From Trinickia acidisoli (lineage in GTDB: Bacteria; Pseudomonadota; Gammaproteobacteria; Burkholderiales; Burkholderiaceae), in assembly GCF_017315725.1 (NCBI RefSeq), contig NZ_JAFLRG010000002.1, positions 806,001-870,000 of the forward strand: a stretch of DNA of 64,000 nucleotides, written 5' to 3'. Of this stretch, positions 17,428-25,021 are shown one piece after another. Every line of letters starts with the position of its first letter. Position 1 is the first letter of the stretch. Both the position numbers and the translations under genes were made by a program. The notes beneath the pieces are model-generated. The model was not told where the DNA came from. It did no database searches and saw only the letters and a list, made by a program, of their open reading frames with translations.

Positions 17428-18939
17428 ATGGTAGTCAACGACATTCTCGCAGCGCTCAACGTCGACCTTTCCGCTTGGAAGGGCGATGCCTTGACGGCTC
17501 GTTCGCCGCGCGACGGCGCGACGCTCGCGACGCTGGCCGTCGATTCGGCCGCCGCTGCCGAGCGCAAGATCGATGCCGCCCACGCCGCCTTTCTGAAGTG
17601 GCGCACCGTGCCGGCGCCGCTACGCGGCGAACTCGTGCGTGTTTTCGGCAACGTGCTGCGCGAACATAAGGACGCGCTCGGCCGGCTCGTGACCCTCGAA
17701 GCGGGCAAGATCCGCTCGGAAGGGCTAGGCGAAGTGCAGGAAATGATCGACATCTGCGATTTCGCGGTCGGGCTGTCCCGCCAGCTCTACGGTCTGACGA
17801 TCGCGTCGGAGCGTCCGGGCCACCGGATGATGGAAACATGGCATCCGCTCGGTGTCTGCGGCGTGATCTCGGCGTTCAACTTCCCGGTGGCCGTATGGGC
17901 CTGGAATGCCGCGCTCGCTTTCGTGTGCGGCGATCCGATCGTTTGGAAACCGTCGGAGAAGACGCCGCTCACGGCCATCGCTTGTCAAGCGTTGTTCGCG
18001 CAAGCCGTCCGCGAATTCGACAAGGTGCACCCGGGCGTCGCGCCCGAAGGGCTGTCGCAATTGATCATCGGTGGCCGCGAGGTGGGCGAAGCGCTGACGC
18101 ATTCGCACAAAGTGCCGCTCGTGAGCGCGACGGGCAGCGTGCGAATGGGCATCGAGGTGGCACAGACGCTCAGCAAGCGGCTCGCGCGCAGCATTCTCGA
18201 GCTCGGCGGCAACAACGGCATGATCGTCGCGCCGAGCGCCGATCTCGACCTCGTGGTGCGCGCCGTCACGTTCGCGGCCGTCGGCACGGCGGGCCAGCGC
18301 TGCACGACGCTGCGCCGGTTGATCGTGCATCGCAGCGTCGCCGATACGCTGCTGCCGCGTCTTGAAAAGGCATTCGCATCGGTCAAGGTTGGCGATCCGC
18401 TCGATGCAGATACGCTCGTCGGTCCGCTGATCGATCGCGGCTCGTTCGACGCCATGCAGACGGCGCTCGCACAGGCGTGCAAGGACGGCGGACACGTGAC
18501 GGGCGGCGAGCGCGTCGACGTCGGCCGCGACGGCGCTTACTACGTGCGCCCCGCCATCGTGCGGATGCCGGCCCAGACGGCCATCGTCGAACGCGAAACG
18601 TTCGCGCCGATCCTCTACGTGCTCGTGTACGACGACTTCGAGCAGGCGCTCGCCGTGCACAATGCGGTGCCGCAGGGGTTGTCGTCGGCGATTTTCACGA
18701 ACGACGTGCGCGAGGCCGAGCAGTTCATGTCGGCGGCCGGCAGCGATTGCGGGATCGTCAACGTGAACATCGGCACGAGCGGCGCCGAAATCGGCGGGGC
18801 ATTCGGCGGCGAAAAGGAAACGGGTGGCGGCCGCGAATCAGGCTCCGACGCCTGGAAGAGCTATATGCGCCGAGCGACGAACACGATCAACTACAGCCGC
18901 GAGCTGCCGCTCGCGCAAGGCGTGAAATTCGACGTTTGA
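17428..18939 (+). CDS. amaB: Aminoadipate-semialdehyde (piperideine-6-carboxylate) dehydrogenase
   Basis: 503 residues, ALDH7-type. Catalytic Cys292 (GTAGQRCTTLRR) and general base Glu258 (ILELGGNN) are present. The segments HRMMETWHPLGVCGV and PVAVWAWNAALAFVCGD, and the C-terminal NYSRELPLAQGVKF, are characteristic of this subfamily and separate it from 2-oxoglutarate semialdehyde dehydrogenases. It oxidises aminoadipate semialdehyde (in equilibrium with piperideine-6-carboxylate) to 2-aminoadipate. ATG 17428 is preferred to GTG 17425 because AAGAGGA (17417-17423) is better spaced. Confidence 0.85.
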   Translation: MVVNDILAALNVDLSAWKGDALTARSPRDGATLATLAVDSAAAAERKIDAAHAAFLKWRTVPAPLRGELVRVFGNVLREHKDALGRLVTLEAGKIRSEGLGEVQEMIDICDFAVGLSRQLYGLTIASERPGHRMMETWHPLGVCGVISAFNFPVAVWAWNAALAFVCGDPIVWKPSEKTPLTAIACQALFAQAVREFDKVHPGVAPEGLSQLIIGGREVGEALTHSHKVPLVSATGSVRMGIEVAQTLSKRLARSILELGGNNGMIVAPSADLDLVVRAVTFAAVGTAGQRCTTLRRLIVHRSVADTLLPRLEKAFASVKVGDPLDADTLVGPLIDRGSFDAMQTALAQACKDGGHVTGGERVDVGRDGAYYVRPAIVRMPAQTAIVERETFAPILYVLVYDDFEQALAVHNAVPQGLSSAIFTNDVREAEQFMSAAGSDCGIVNVNIGTSGAEIGGAFGGEKETGGGRESGSDAWKSYMRRATNTINYSRELPLAQGVKFDV

Positions 18940-19037
18940 GCGAGCGCTTTCTGTCTCGAGCCCCGGCGATGATCGCGCTGGGGCGATCGATTATCGCCGG
19001 CAGCCCGGGTGCCAGGTGCTGCCAGCGGGGTGCATCC

Positions 19038-19892
19038 TTACGCTCGGCCCAGGCGCTTCGAGAGGTCAGCGACGAGAATCGCGAGGCGTGCCGGCTTTTC
19101 GTAGCAAGCCACATCGAAGCGGCGGATGACTTCGCTGATCTCAGACTCGCTCGCCTTGCCGCTCAGGAGATCGCCCGTCAGCAGAAAGATCGGCGCATCG
19201 GGTTGCGGCGAGCGGCGCACCGCCTCGATGGCCGTTGCTGCCGTGTGCTCGTCGAAGAGCCAGTCGGTGACGACCGCGTCAAACGTTTGCGTTTGAAGCG
19301 CGTCGATAAACGCGGAGAGGCGATCGTAAGCGGTGGCCGCGAAGCCGTTTTGCACGAGGTAGTCGTTAAGCGCTTCAGCGGCGGCGCGATCGGCGTCGAC
19401 GACGGCAACCGTCGCGCGCTGGGCTTCGCCTCGGCGCGGATGAATTTCGATCTTGAGTACTTCGTGCGCGTGTTCGCCGGGCGTGCCGTCGCAGCGGACG
19501 ATGCGCCAGCGGTTGCCTTCTCCGTAGGCGACGAATTCGGCACGCTCGTAGGGGCCGAGCGCCTCGCCGATCCAGGCGATGCAGGGCCCTTCGAACGCGC
19601 CGACGTTGAGCATTGCCTCGCGCGGCTGCGTGCCGGTGACGCCGAGCCCATTCTCCTGCGTGGCGAATAATTGCGTCGGCGGCTCGCCGAACGCTTCCGC
19701 TACCTTGCGAATCTGCGCAAGCGTCCACGGGCTGCTGCCGCGCAATTTGCGGTGCCCTTGGGAAAAGCTCAGATCGAGGATGCGGCAAAGCTCGGTGGTC
19801 TGCTGCCGCTTGCCGATACCATGGCGAACCATCAATGCGCGCACGCGGTCGGCAACGGCGAGAGAGTCCGCTAAGGTGGCTTCAGTGGTCAT
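19038..19892 (-). CDS. HTH (BetR-like) protein with C-terminal receiver domain
   Basis: 284 residues. An N-terminal helix-turn-helix (about 10-75, RVRALMVRHGIGKRQQ ... WTLAQIRKVAEAFG) resembles the BetR domain. Residues about 160-280 form a complete receiver: acidic pair in VAVVDAD, phospho-acceptor Asp in VVTDW, Thr in LLTGD and Lys in CYEKP. The order HTH-receiver is the reverse of standard response regulators. No kinase is adjacent. It is convergent with amaB. Confidence 0.7.
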   Translation of the reverse strand: MTTEATLADSLAVADRVRALMVRHGIGKRQQTTELCRILDLSFSQGHRKLRGSSPWTLAQIRKVAEAFGEPPTQLFATQENGLGVTGTQPREAMLNVGAFEGPCIAWIGEALGPYERAEFVAYGEGNRWRIVRCDGTPGEHAHEVLKIEIHPRRGEAQRATVAVVDADRAAAEALNDYLVQNGFAATAYDRLSAFIDALQTQTFDAVVTDWLFDEHTAATAIEAVRRSPQPDAPIFLLTGDLLSGKASESEISEVIRRFDVACYEKPARLAILVADLSKRLGRA

Positions 19893-20142
19893 ACTGCTTC
19901 ATGGCGCGGCGGCGTCGGTGGTGGTCACGGAACGAAGCCGTCGAGGCGCGAAATCGTGCGGCGGCGGCAAAAATAAGGAGGCGGGCGTATTTTAACGGGC
20001 AACGCGCTACGTGCCTGCGCCAAATATGTATCGACAGGTTACGTTCGTTACTGGTAGTCAACGCCGAGGCGCGAAGCAATCGGCAAATGCCCGATCCGGC
20101 CGCTTCCGGGCGAGGCCCCCTTATCCGATTGGAGAAAACCCT

Positions 20143-20193
20143 ATGAAGCGGTTTTGCGCGTGGTTTGACCGTCATTGCAACGAGGCGCGCTAA
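20143..20193 (+). CDS. 16-codon ORF upstream of the DNA glycosylase gene
   Basis: Encodes MKRFCAWFDRHCNEAR. It has a strong ribosome site (GGAGAAAA, 20131-20138) and stops 2 nt before the glycosylase ATG, which itself has no good ribosome site, so translation of the glycosylase is probably coupled to it. It may be a leader peptide. No family is recognisable. The remaining 250 bp between 19893 and 20142 hold nothing else clear. Confidence 0.45.
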   Translation: MKRFCAWFDRHCNEAR

Positions 20194-20195
20194 CG

Positions 20196-20843
20196 ATGCT
20201 GCCGATCGACGTGGACACGTCCCTCTACTCCATCGTGCCGCTCGCTCGCGAGGACCTGCCCGTCGATACCGTCGAGCTTGCGCGCTTCATGGTCGGCAAG
20301 TGTCTCGTGCACGATTCACCCGAGGGCCGCGTGAGCGGGCGTATCGTCGAAACCGAAGCGTATCCGATCGGCGATTCGACGAGTTACGCCTACCGCGGCC
20401 TGCGCCCCTACAACGCGGCGTTGTTTCGCGCGCCGGGCCATGCGTACATGCGGCTCGTCTACGGCGCCTCGTACACGATCAATATGTCGTCGGAGCCGGA
20501 GGGAGAGGGGGCCGCCGTGCTGTTTCGCGCCGCCGAGCCGCTGGACGGCGTGCCGCTCATGACACGGCGGCGGCCTGCGGTGAAGTACGCTGATCTCGCG
20601 CGCGGGCCGGGGCGACTGTGCGCGGCCTTCGCGATAGGCCCTGAATGGGACGGCGTCGACCTATGCGGCGGCAGCTCGCTTTGGATCGGACGTCTAAACG
20701 GCGACGACGCGCCGTTTGCACGCGTCGCGGCCGCCAAGCGCATCGGCCTCTCGCGCGAAATGCACGAGTTGCTGCGGTTTTACGAGCCGGGCAGCCCTTT
20801 CGTCAGTGGTCCTAAGCGATTGCTCGAGCCCCTCGTGCGCTGA
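20196..20843 (+). CDS. DNA-3-methyladenine glycosylase (AAG/MPG family)
   Basis: 215 residues, matching the MPG (human AAG-type) family rather than AlkA or TagA. The catalytic glutamate is in RIVETEAY, and NMSSEPEGEGAAVLFRAAEPL fits the conserved substrate-pocket region. It excises alkylated and deaminated purines. The last 150 nt overlap antisense with the end of the luxI gene on the other strand. Confidence 0.87.
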   Translation: MLPIDVDTSLYSIVPLAREDLPVDTVELARFMVGKCLVHDSPEGRVSGRIVETEAYPIGDSTSYAYRGLRPYNAALFRAPGHAYMRLVYGASYTINMSSEPEGEGAAVLFRAAEPLDGVPLMTRRRPAVKYADLARGPGRLCAAFAIGPEWDGVDLCGGSSLWIGRLNGDDAPFARVAAAKRIGLSREMHELLRFYEPGSPFVSGPKRLLEPLVR

Positions 20844-21431
20844 GCGGCGCAGCTTCGCACCCCCGAACAGCGCTTTGTGAGTTTGCTCGCCGAGGCCAAT
20901 CGATAGGGCGACTGCGTTGACCTTGCCGATCCGCAGCGGCGGGCCGAAGCGCCTCGTTTCGATGCGAGCCCGCACGAGCAGCCGCTCGACCGCGGTGGTC
21001 GTAACGGTCACGTAGTTCGTGAGGTCGAGGTGGTCGGCAAACGTGACGACCGCTCGCATTGCATCGAGGGCCAACTCGCCGAAGCCGTACCCCGCGCACT
21101 CGCGCGAGACGATCGCGAAGCGGCTCAGCTCCCAGGTTTTCGACGACGAAGGGGCCTCCTGCCCATGCAGGAGCCGGGGAAACGTATCGCGCAACATGTA
21201 CGGCCCTTGCGTCGGCAATAGACGCCAACACCCACATACGATGCCCGAATCGTCGTGCACGAGCATGTAGTAGGGCGAATGCGCATCGTAATCGTCGATT
21301 TCCATCCCCGATAATACGGCGACCTCCCACCCCATCCGCTCGCCGAAAACTTTGGCGCGCAGCCGATACATCTGCGCCAGTGCGTCGAGATCGAAGCTAT
21401 GTTGTTTATCGATCGTGATCTTCGCATTCAT
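20694..21431 (-). CDS. Acyl-homoserine-lactone synthase 1 (LuxI family)
   Basis: 245 residues. All LuxI catalytic positions are present: Arg, Phe and Trp in YRLRAKVFGERMGW, the two Asp in EIDDYD, Arg in CWRLLP, and Glu and Arg in WELSRF. With the adjacent rsaL and luxR genes it matches the BraI-RsaL-BraR arrangement of Paraburkholderia. The coding region is intact, with a GGGAG site before ATG 21431. An IS630-type element ends 20 nt upstream and separates it from its lux box. The C-terminus is about 30-40 residues longer than usual, and its last 50 codons run antisense through the glycosylase gene. Confidence 0.88.
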   Translation of the reverse strand: MNAKITIDKQHSFDLDALAQMYRLRAKVFGERMGWEVAVLSGMEIDDYDAHSPYYMLVHDDSGIVCGCWRLLPTQGPYMLRDTFPRLLHGQEAPSSSKTWELSRFAIVSRECAGYGFGELALDAMRAVVTFADHLDLTNYVTVTTTAVERLLVRARIETRRFGPPLRIGKVNAVALSIGLGEQTHKALFGGAKLRRSAHEGLEQSLRTTDERAARLVKPQQLVHFAREADALGGRDACKRRVVAV

Positions 21432-21451
21432 CTCGCTCTCCCAGGTTGTTA

Positions 21452-21478
21452 CTAAGTTTTTCGAAAGTATTGTCATAC
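21452..21478. repeat. IS630 left terminal inverted repeat
   Basis: Begins CTAAG immediately inside the TA at 21450-21451 and aligns with the reverse complement of 22526-22552, with mismatches at positions 6, 10, 17, 19, 25 and 27. Confidence 0.85.
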
Positions 21479-21496
21479 ACATGAGACAATACGTGC

Positions 21497-22531
21497 ATGA
21501 AATCGAAACGCACATCGGACGGCCGGAAACTGGACCACGCGACGTTGCAGGCGATGCGCCAGCAAGCGGTGAAGGCCATACGCGAAGGGCAGGACGTGGC
21601 CAGTGTGGCGGCGGCCTACGGGGTGAACGAACGCAGCGTGTATCGTTGGCTGGCCGATTTCGCCAACGGCGGTCAAAACGCGTTGCTGGCCAAGCCGATA
21701 CCGGGGCGGCCGTCCAAGGTCAATGCCGAAGAGATGCGCTGGCTGGCACAAGCGGTGCGAGACAATACTCCACTGCAGTTCAAGTTCGAATTCGGGCTGT
21801 GGACGCTGTCGCTGATTGCCGCGCTCATTGAGCGGCAGTTCGGCAAAAAGCTGGCGCTTTCCGGGGTGAGCCGCATCATGAAGCTGTTGGGCTTCACGGT
21901 GCAAAAGCCCCTGTATCAGGCGTGGCAACAGGACGCGACGCTCGTTCGGCAGTGGGAGTTCGAAACCTACCCGGCGATTCGAGCCGAGGCACGAGCCGTT
22001 GGCGCGAGCATCTACTTTGCCGATGAGTCGGGCATTCGCTCGGATTACCACACGGGCACGACATGGGCGCCGCAGGGCTGCACGCCGGTGGTGGAAGCGA
22101 CAGGCAGGCGTTTCTCGCTGAACATGATTTCGGCGGTCAGTGCTCAGGGCGAGTTCCGCTTCATGGTGCATGAGGGAGCCGTCACCGCTGTCGTCTTCCC
22201 AGAGTTTCTCACTCGCCTGATGCTCGGCGCACGCGAGCCGGTGTTCCTCGTAGTCGACGGCCATCCGATTCACAAGGCCAAGCTGGTCCAGGATTTCGTG
22301 AAGGCGCAGGAAGGACGACTGAAGCTGTTCTTTCTGCCGCCTTACTCGCCGCACCTGAACCCTGACGAGCAAGTTTGGGCGCACGTGAAGCGCAGCGTCT
22401 CCAAACGTCTCGTGCAGTCCAAAGACGAAATGAAGCGATTGGCTATCGGTGCTCTGCGCCGCATCCAGAAGTTGCCCGCGCTGGTGAAGTCCTTCTTTCG
22501 CCAGCCCGAATGTCAATATGCCTCTATGTGA
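21497..22531 (+). CDS. IS630-family transposase
   Basis: 344 residues, uninterrupted. An N-terminal HTH (VASVAAAYGVNERSVYRWLADF) is followed by a winged segment and a DDE catalytic domain: first Asp in YFADESG, second Asp in LVVDGHPIH, Glu in YSPHLNPDEQVW. The element therefore looks potentially active, so the insertion may be recent. Confidence 0.93.
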   Translation: MKSKRTSDGRKLDHATLQAMRQQAVKAIREGQDVASVAAAYGVNERSVYRWLADFANGGQNALLAKPIPGRPSKVNAEEMRWLAQAVRDNTPLQFKFEFGLWTLSLIAALIERQFGKKLALSGVSRIMKLLGFTVQKPLYQAWQQDATLVRQWEFETYPAIRAEARAVGASIYFADESGIRSDYHTGTTWAPQGCTPVVEATGRRFSLNMISAVSAQGEFRFMVHEGAVTAVVFPEFLTRLMLGAREPVFLVVDGHPIHKAKLVQDFVKAQEGRLKLFFLPPYSPHLNPDEQVWAHVKRSVSKRLVQSKDEMKRLAIGALRRIQKLPALVKSFFRQPECQYASM

Positions 22532-22552
22532 CATTTCTTTCGGAAATCTTAG
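22526..22552. repeat. IS630 right terminal inverted repeat
   Basis: Ends CTTAG immediately before the TA at 22553-22554. It pairs with the left repeat and fixes the right boundary of the element. Confidence 0.85.
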
Positions 22553-22577
22553 TATCTCATCTAAGGGGCATCGACCA

Positions 22578-22592
22578 TATGCAGTTTGCGTG
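22578..22592. promoter_or_regulatory. Candidate RsaL operator
   Basis: TATGCAGTTTGCGTG agrees at 9 of 12 fixed positions with the RsaL operator described in Pseudomonas (TATGnAAnTTnCATA, recalled from the literature). It lies just on the luxI side of the lux box, where RsaL blocks lasI in P. aeruginosa, and is now stranded on the far side of the IS from luxI. Confidence 0.45.
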
Positions 22593-22600
22593 CTAGCTGT

Positions 22601-22620
22601 AACTGTCAAGCAAGATAGGT
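22601..22620. promoter_or_regulatory. lux box of luxI 1, separated from its gene by the IS
   Basis: AACTGTCAAGCAAGATAGGT, a 20-bp imperfect dyad with CTGTCA at 22603-22608. Its first nine bases are identical to the lux box of the second luxI gene (30284). With the IS removed the box would be 66 nt from the luxI ATG, against 60 nt for the second system. It also lies 65 nt upstream of the divergent rsaL gene. Confidence 0.65.
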
Positions 22621-22685
22621 ACAAATCTTCGGTGACACTTGGGATGATGTGGGTATCGAGTACGTTCCCCCATCAGGTGAAAGCC

Positions 22686-23015
22686 ATGTCCACAGCCGAT
22701 ATTCGTCAACCGCAAACCGAAGATGCGGCCCGTCCGGTTCGGACCGAAATCAACAGCACCTTCGTTCAGACTTACCGGAAGCAGGCGAAAGAAAGTCAAA
22801 AAACTTTCTGGGCCCGCTTTGGTGTTACGCAATCGCGTGGTAGCCGTTTCGAGCTTGGCGCCAATATCCCAAAACCTGTAATGATCCTCTTGAGACTCTA
22901 TTTCGAGGCGCGGATCTCGGACGAAGACATTCGCAGCGTTTCGCAAAAGCGCGCGCCGGCGCTTCGGCCGGCACTGCTCAATCAGGATCTATCAACCCCA
23001 TTCGGGTCGCCTTGA
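22686..23015 (+). CDS. rsaL: RsaL-type quorum-sensing repressor
   Basis: 109 residues. The core ESQKTFWARFGVTQSRGSRF followed by ELGANIPKPVMILLRLY closely follows the RsaL family pattern (P. aeruginosa RsaL has a similar ESQ-TFW-RFG-QS-GSRFE run), a helix-turn-helix repressor that binds next to the lux box and limits AHL synthase expression. It lies between luxI and luxR and is divergent from luxI, as in Pseudomonas and in Paraburkholderia Bra loci. ATG 22686 opens the homologous part. The 3' end overlaps the end of luxR by 38 nt on the opposite strand. Confidence 0.83.
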   Translation: MSTADIRQPQTEDAARPVRTEINSTFVQTYRKQAKESQKTFWARFGVTQSRGSRFELGANIPKPVMILLRLYFEARISDEDIRSVSQKRAPALRPALLNQDLSTPFGSP

Positions 23016-23709
23016 CCGCCGCGGCGCTCCTCGAACTTACCCCGAATTTGCTACGGATGTTCGTCATGTGAAAATTCACGGTTGCTTCGGCGCAGCCGAA
23101 AATCTTGGCGATTTCCCACGTCGATTTTCCCTGCGCCGTCCATTTCAAGCATTCGTACTCGCGTGGCGTCAGCTTCGGTACGAGCCGCTCGGTGTAGCCG
23201 TCGAGGAAACGCTGGCTCGTATCGAAGGCGACGTCGCGCAGCAGCGTCAGCATCGGCAGCGTGCGTTGCACGTGCGCTTCGTCGAGCGAGTGCGGCGCCT
23301 GGTCGCTGCGCACGAAACACAGCATGCCGACCTCTTGCTTCGGGCCATGAATCGGCAGCGAAATGCCCGTGCAAAGCCCGTGATGGCAGGCCTCCTCGTA
23401 CATCTCCTGCTGGCTGCGCTCGGCAAAGTGAGATGATGTCCAGATGAGCGGCGACGTTTGCGTCAGACAATGAGCGACGGTTGGATCGATGCGAAACAAC
23501 GCTCGCTCGTCGTAGGTCTGACGCCAACTCGCATCATAAGTGCTCCGCAGGTAAGCGTCGGCGAAGCGCATGCCCGGTCGCGGCACGACCGCAAATAACG
23601 TATGGTCGAAGCCGTATTTCCTCCCCAGCAACGCAAGCGCCTCGAACCACGATTTCTCGTCGGTCGCTCGCCATAGCGGCGACATCGGTTCAATAAATTG
23701 GCGTGACAT
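22978..23709 (-). CDS. LuxR-family AHL receptor/activator 1
   Basis: 243 residues. The autoinducer-binding domain (about 15-165) keeps the conserved Trp and Tyr (WRQTY), Asp-Pro (RIDPT) and Trp (IWTSS) of AHL receptors. The C-terminal HTH (about 175-240) has LTPREYECLKW and ATVNFHMTNIRSKF. It is the partner of luxI 1. ATG 23709 is chosen because GAGG precedes it closely; a start at 23721 is also open. It is probably BraR-like (inference from the RsaL linkage). Confidence 0.88.
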   Translation of the reverse strand: MSRQFIEPMSPLWRATDEKSWFEALALLGRKYGFDHTLFAVVPRPGMRFADAYLRSTYDASWRQTYDERALFRIDPTVAHCLTQTSPLIWTSSHFAERSQQEMYEEACHHGLCTGISLPIHGPKQEVGMLCFVRSDQAPHSLDEAHVQRTLPMLTLLRDVAFDTSQRFLDGYTERLVPKLTPREYECLKWTAQGKSTWEIAKIFGCAEATVNFHMTNIRSKFGVSSRSAAAVKATRMGLIDPD

Positions 23710-24337
23710 ATGTCCTCGCATGTCGAAAATATTACTTGCCCGAAACAGGTAAATCGCCCAATCTACCTAATGAATTTTCGGGTGCATCCGTTTTTTGCGA
23801 AATCATATCAGACGTAAGTAATGTTATCCGCTTGTTTTCAGGATTGCCGGACCTTGTATGGCTGAAAATATGGGTTTTCGAATAGAAGTTCGACGAAGGG
23901 GTGAGCGAGATCGATTTCAGTTGCAATGCCGAATATTTGTGCGCTCGTTGAAATTATCGATGATCGTTTTTGGCGGCTCGAGAATGAGATAAACCGATTC
24001 CATCCCCGATGGCAGGGCATTTAAATGTTGTTGGGAATGATGTGAAGGGTATTGGGATATTTGCGATCAATGCAAGAGTGATTAACAAAAATCCGTATTT
24101 TTGAGTTTCTACGCGAAGCGCAGGCCGATTTCGACGTTCGGTACCGGTGCCGGGCGAATGAACCTGGAATGGGGACGTCTGGAAATGAAACCGATCGTGA
24201 TCGCTGGATGGATGGCGTGCGGTTGACGGCGCGAGGGAGCCGAGAGGCCGGGATCGATCCTTCGGCTCGTGACCGAAGCGCAGGCGCTCGGGCCGGCGTT
24301 CTGCTGCTCGAGCGCCTGTGTCCCCTGCTTGGGCGCG
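23710..24337. other. Gene-free, AT-richer stretch upstream of luxR 1
   Basis: About 630 bp, visibly lower in GC than its surroundings between 23740 and 24130. No ORF with coding character and no RNA gene was recognised. It presumably holds the luxR 1 promoter (see the inverted repeat at 23747). The rest may be a remnant or a regulatory region. Confidence 0.5.
23747..23768. promoter_or_regulatory. Inverted repeat upstream of luxR 1
   Basis: AGGTAAAT and ATCTACCT (7 of 8 pairs) around a 6-nt spacer, centred about 50 bp before the luxR start. It is a possible operator for control of luxR. It does not have the CTGTCA form of the lux boxes in this window. Confidence 0.35.
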
Positions 24338-24814
24338 TTAGGTGTGAACGCCCGAGATGTAGTGCTCGAGTTGCTGAATGGTGAACTGCTGCTCGGAGAT
24401 GATCGTTTTGACGAGATCGCCGATCGACACCATACCGACCAACCTGCCGTTGTCGATGACCGGCAAATGGCGCATCCGGTGCTCGGTCATCAAGGCCATG
24501 CATGCCTCGGTGGTGTCGGTCACGCGCACGTGCAGCACTTGCTTGGTCATGATTTCGGCGACGCGCGTCGATTTCGACGACCGGTCCATCAAGACGATTT
24601 TGCGGGCGTAATCGCGCTCGGTGATGATGCCCGCGATTTTTCGCTCGCTGCCCTCCGTGACGATCAGCGCGCCGATCTGATGCTGGGACATCATTTTCAC
24701 GGCTTCGAAGACCGATGCGTCGGCGTCGATCGTGATGACCGGCTGCTCGGCGATCCTTTTTGCGGCCTGTGGGTCATCCAGCTTCGACTTGAGAATCTGC
24801 GCTACGTTGGGCAT
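24338..24814 (-). CDS. CBS-domain pair protein
   Basis: 158 residues consisting of two CBS motifs (about 20-75 and 85-145: VITIDADASVFEAVKMM, IITERDYARKI, VLHVRVTDTTEACMALM, LVGMVSIGDLV). Stand-alone CBS pairs usually bind adenine nucleotides and sense energy state; the partner is unknown. A GGAG site precedes the ATG. It is divergent from ribA. Confidence 0.85.
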   Translation of the reverse strand: MPNVAQILKSKLDDPQAAKRIAEQPVITIDADASVFEAVKMMSQHQIGALIVTEGSERKIAGIITERDYARKIVLMDRSSKSTRVAEIMTKQVLHVRVTDTTEACMALMTEHRMRHLPVIDNGRLVGMVSIGDLVKTIISEQQFTIQQLEHYISGVHT

Positions 24815-25021
24815 GAGAGTCTCCGTCTTCTCGTTTGGGGGCGGGGATCGGCTCCGCCGCGCGACCGCGTCGGGCGAGCGGGCTATGTCCCAGTATAGGC
24901 GGTAGCGACGTGCGATGCGGCGCGCGCGGCCGGTCGCGTCGGACGATTCGCGTTAAACTTCCGGTGCGCGTACCGCCGTTGGTGCGCGCGCGAACCATCA
25001 ATGCGTCATTCTCGAGAAGTC

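Larger units (their letters stand above)
21452..22552 (+). mobile_element. IS630-family insertion sequence (1101 bp)
   Basis: Bounded by imperfect terminal inverted repeats (21452-21478 and 22526-22552; 21 of 27 positions match) and by TA on both sides (21450-21451 and 22553-22554), the TA target duplication expected of IS630/Tc1-mariner elements. Each end also has a subterminal inverted repeat built on TGTCA: GTATTGTC/GACAATAC at 21467-21492 and AATGTCA/TGACATT at 22509-22535. It lies in the luxI-rsaL intergenic region with the transposase reading away from luxI. Confidence 0.92.

Noticed and set aside
17428..18939. 2-oxoglutarate-semialdehyde dehydrogenase of the hydroxyproline pathway
   Set aside because: Subfamily signatures (HRMMETWHPLGV, PVAVWAWNAALAFVCGD, NYSRELPLAQG) point to ALDH7/AmaB, and it clusters with hglS.
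20694..21431. luxI 1 as a pseudogene because of the nearby IS
   Set aside because: All catalytic residues and the frame are intact; only upstream control is affected.
23703..23885. Small ORF in the AT-rich spacer upstream of luxR 1
   Set aside because: No ribosome site, no homology and hydrophobic residue mix typical of random AT-rich sequence.
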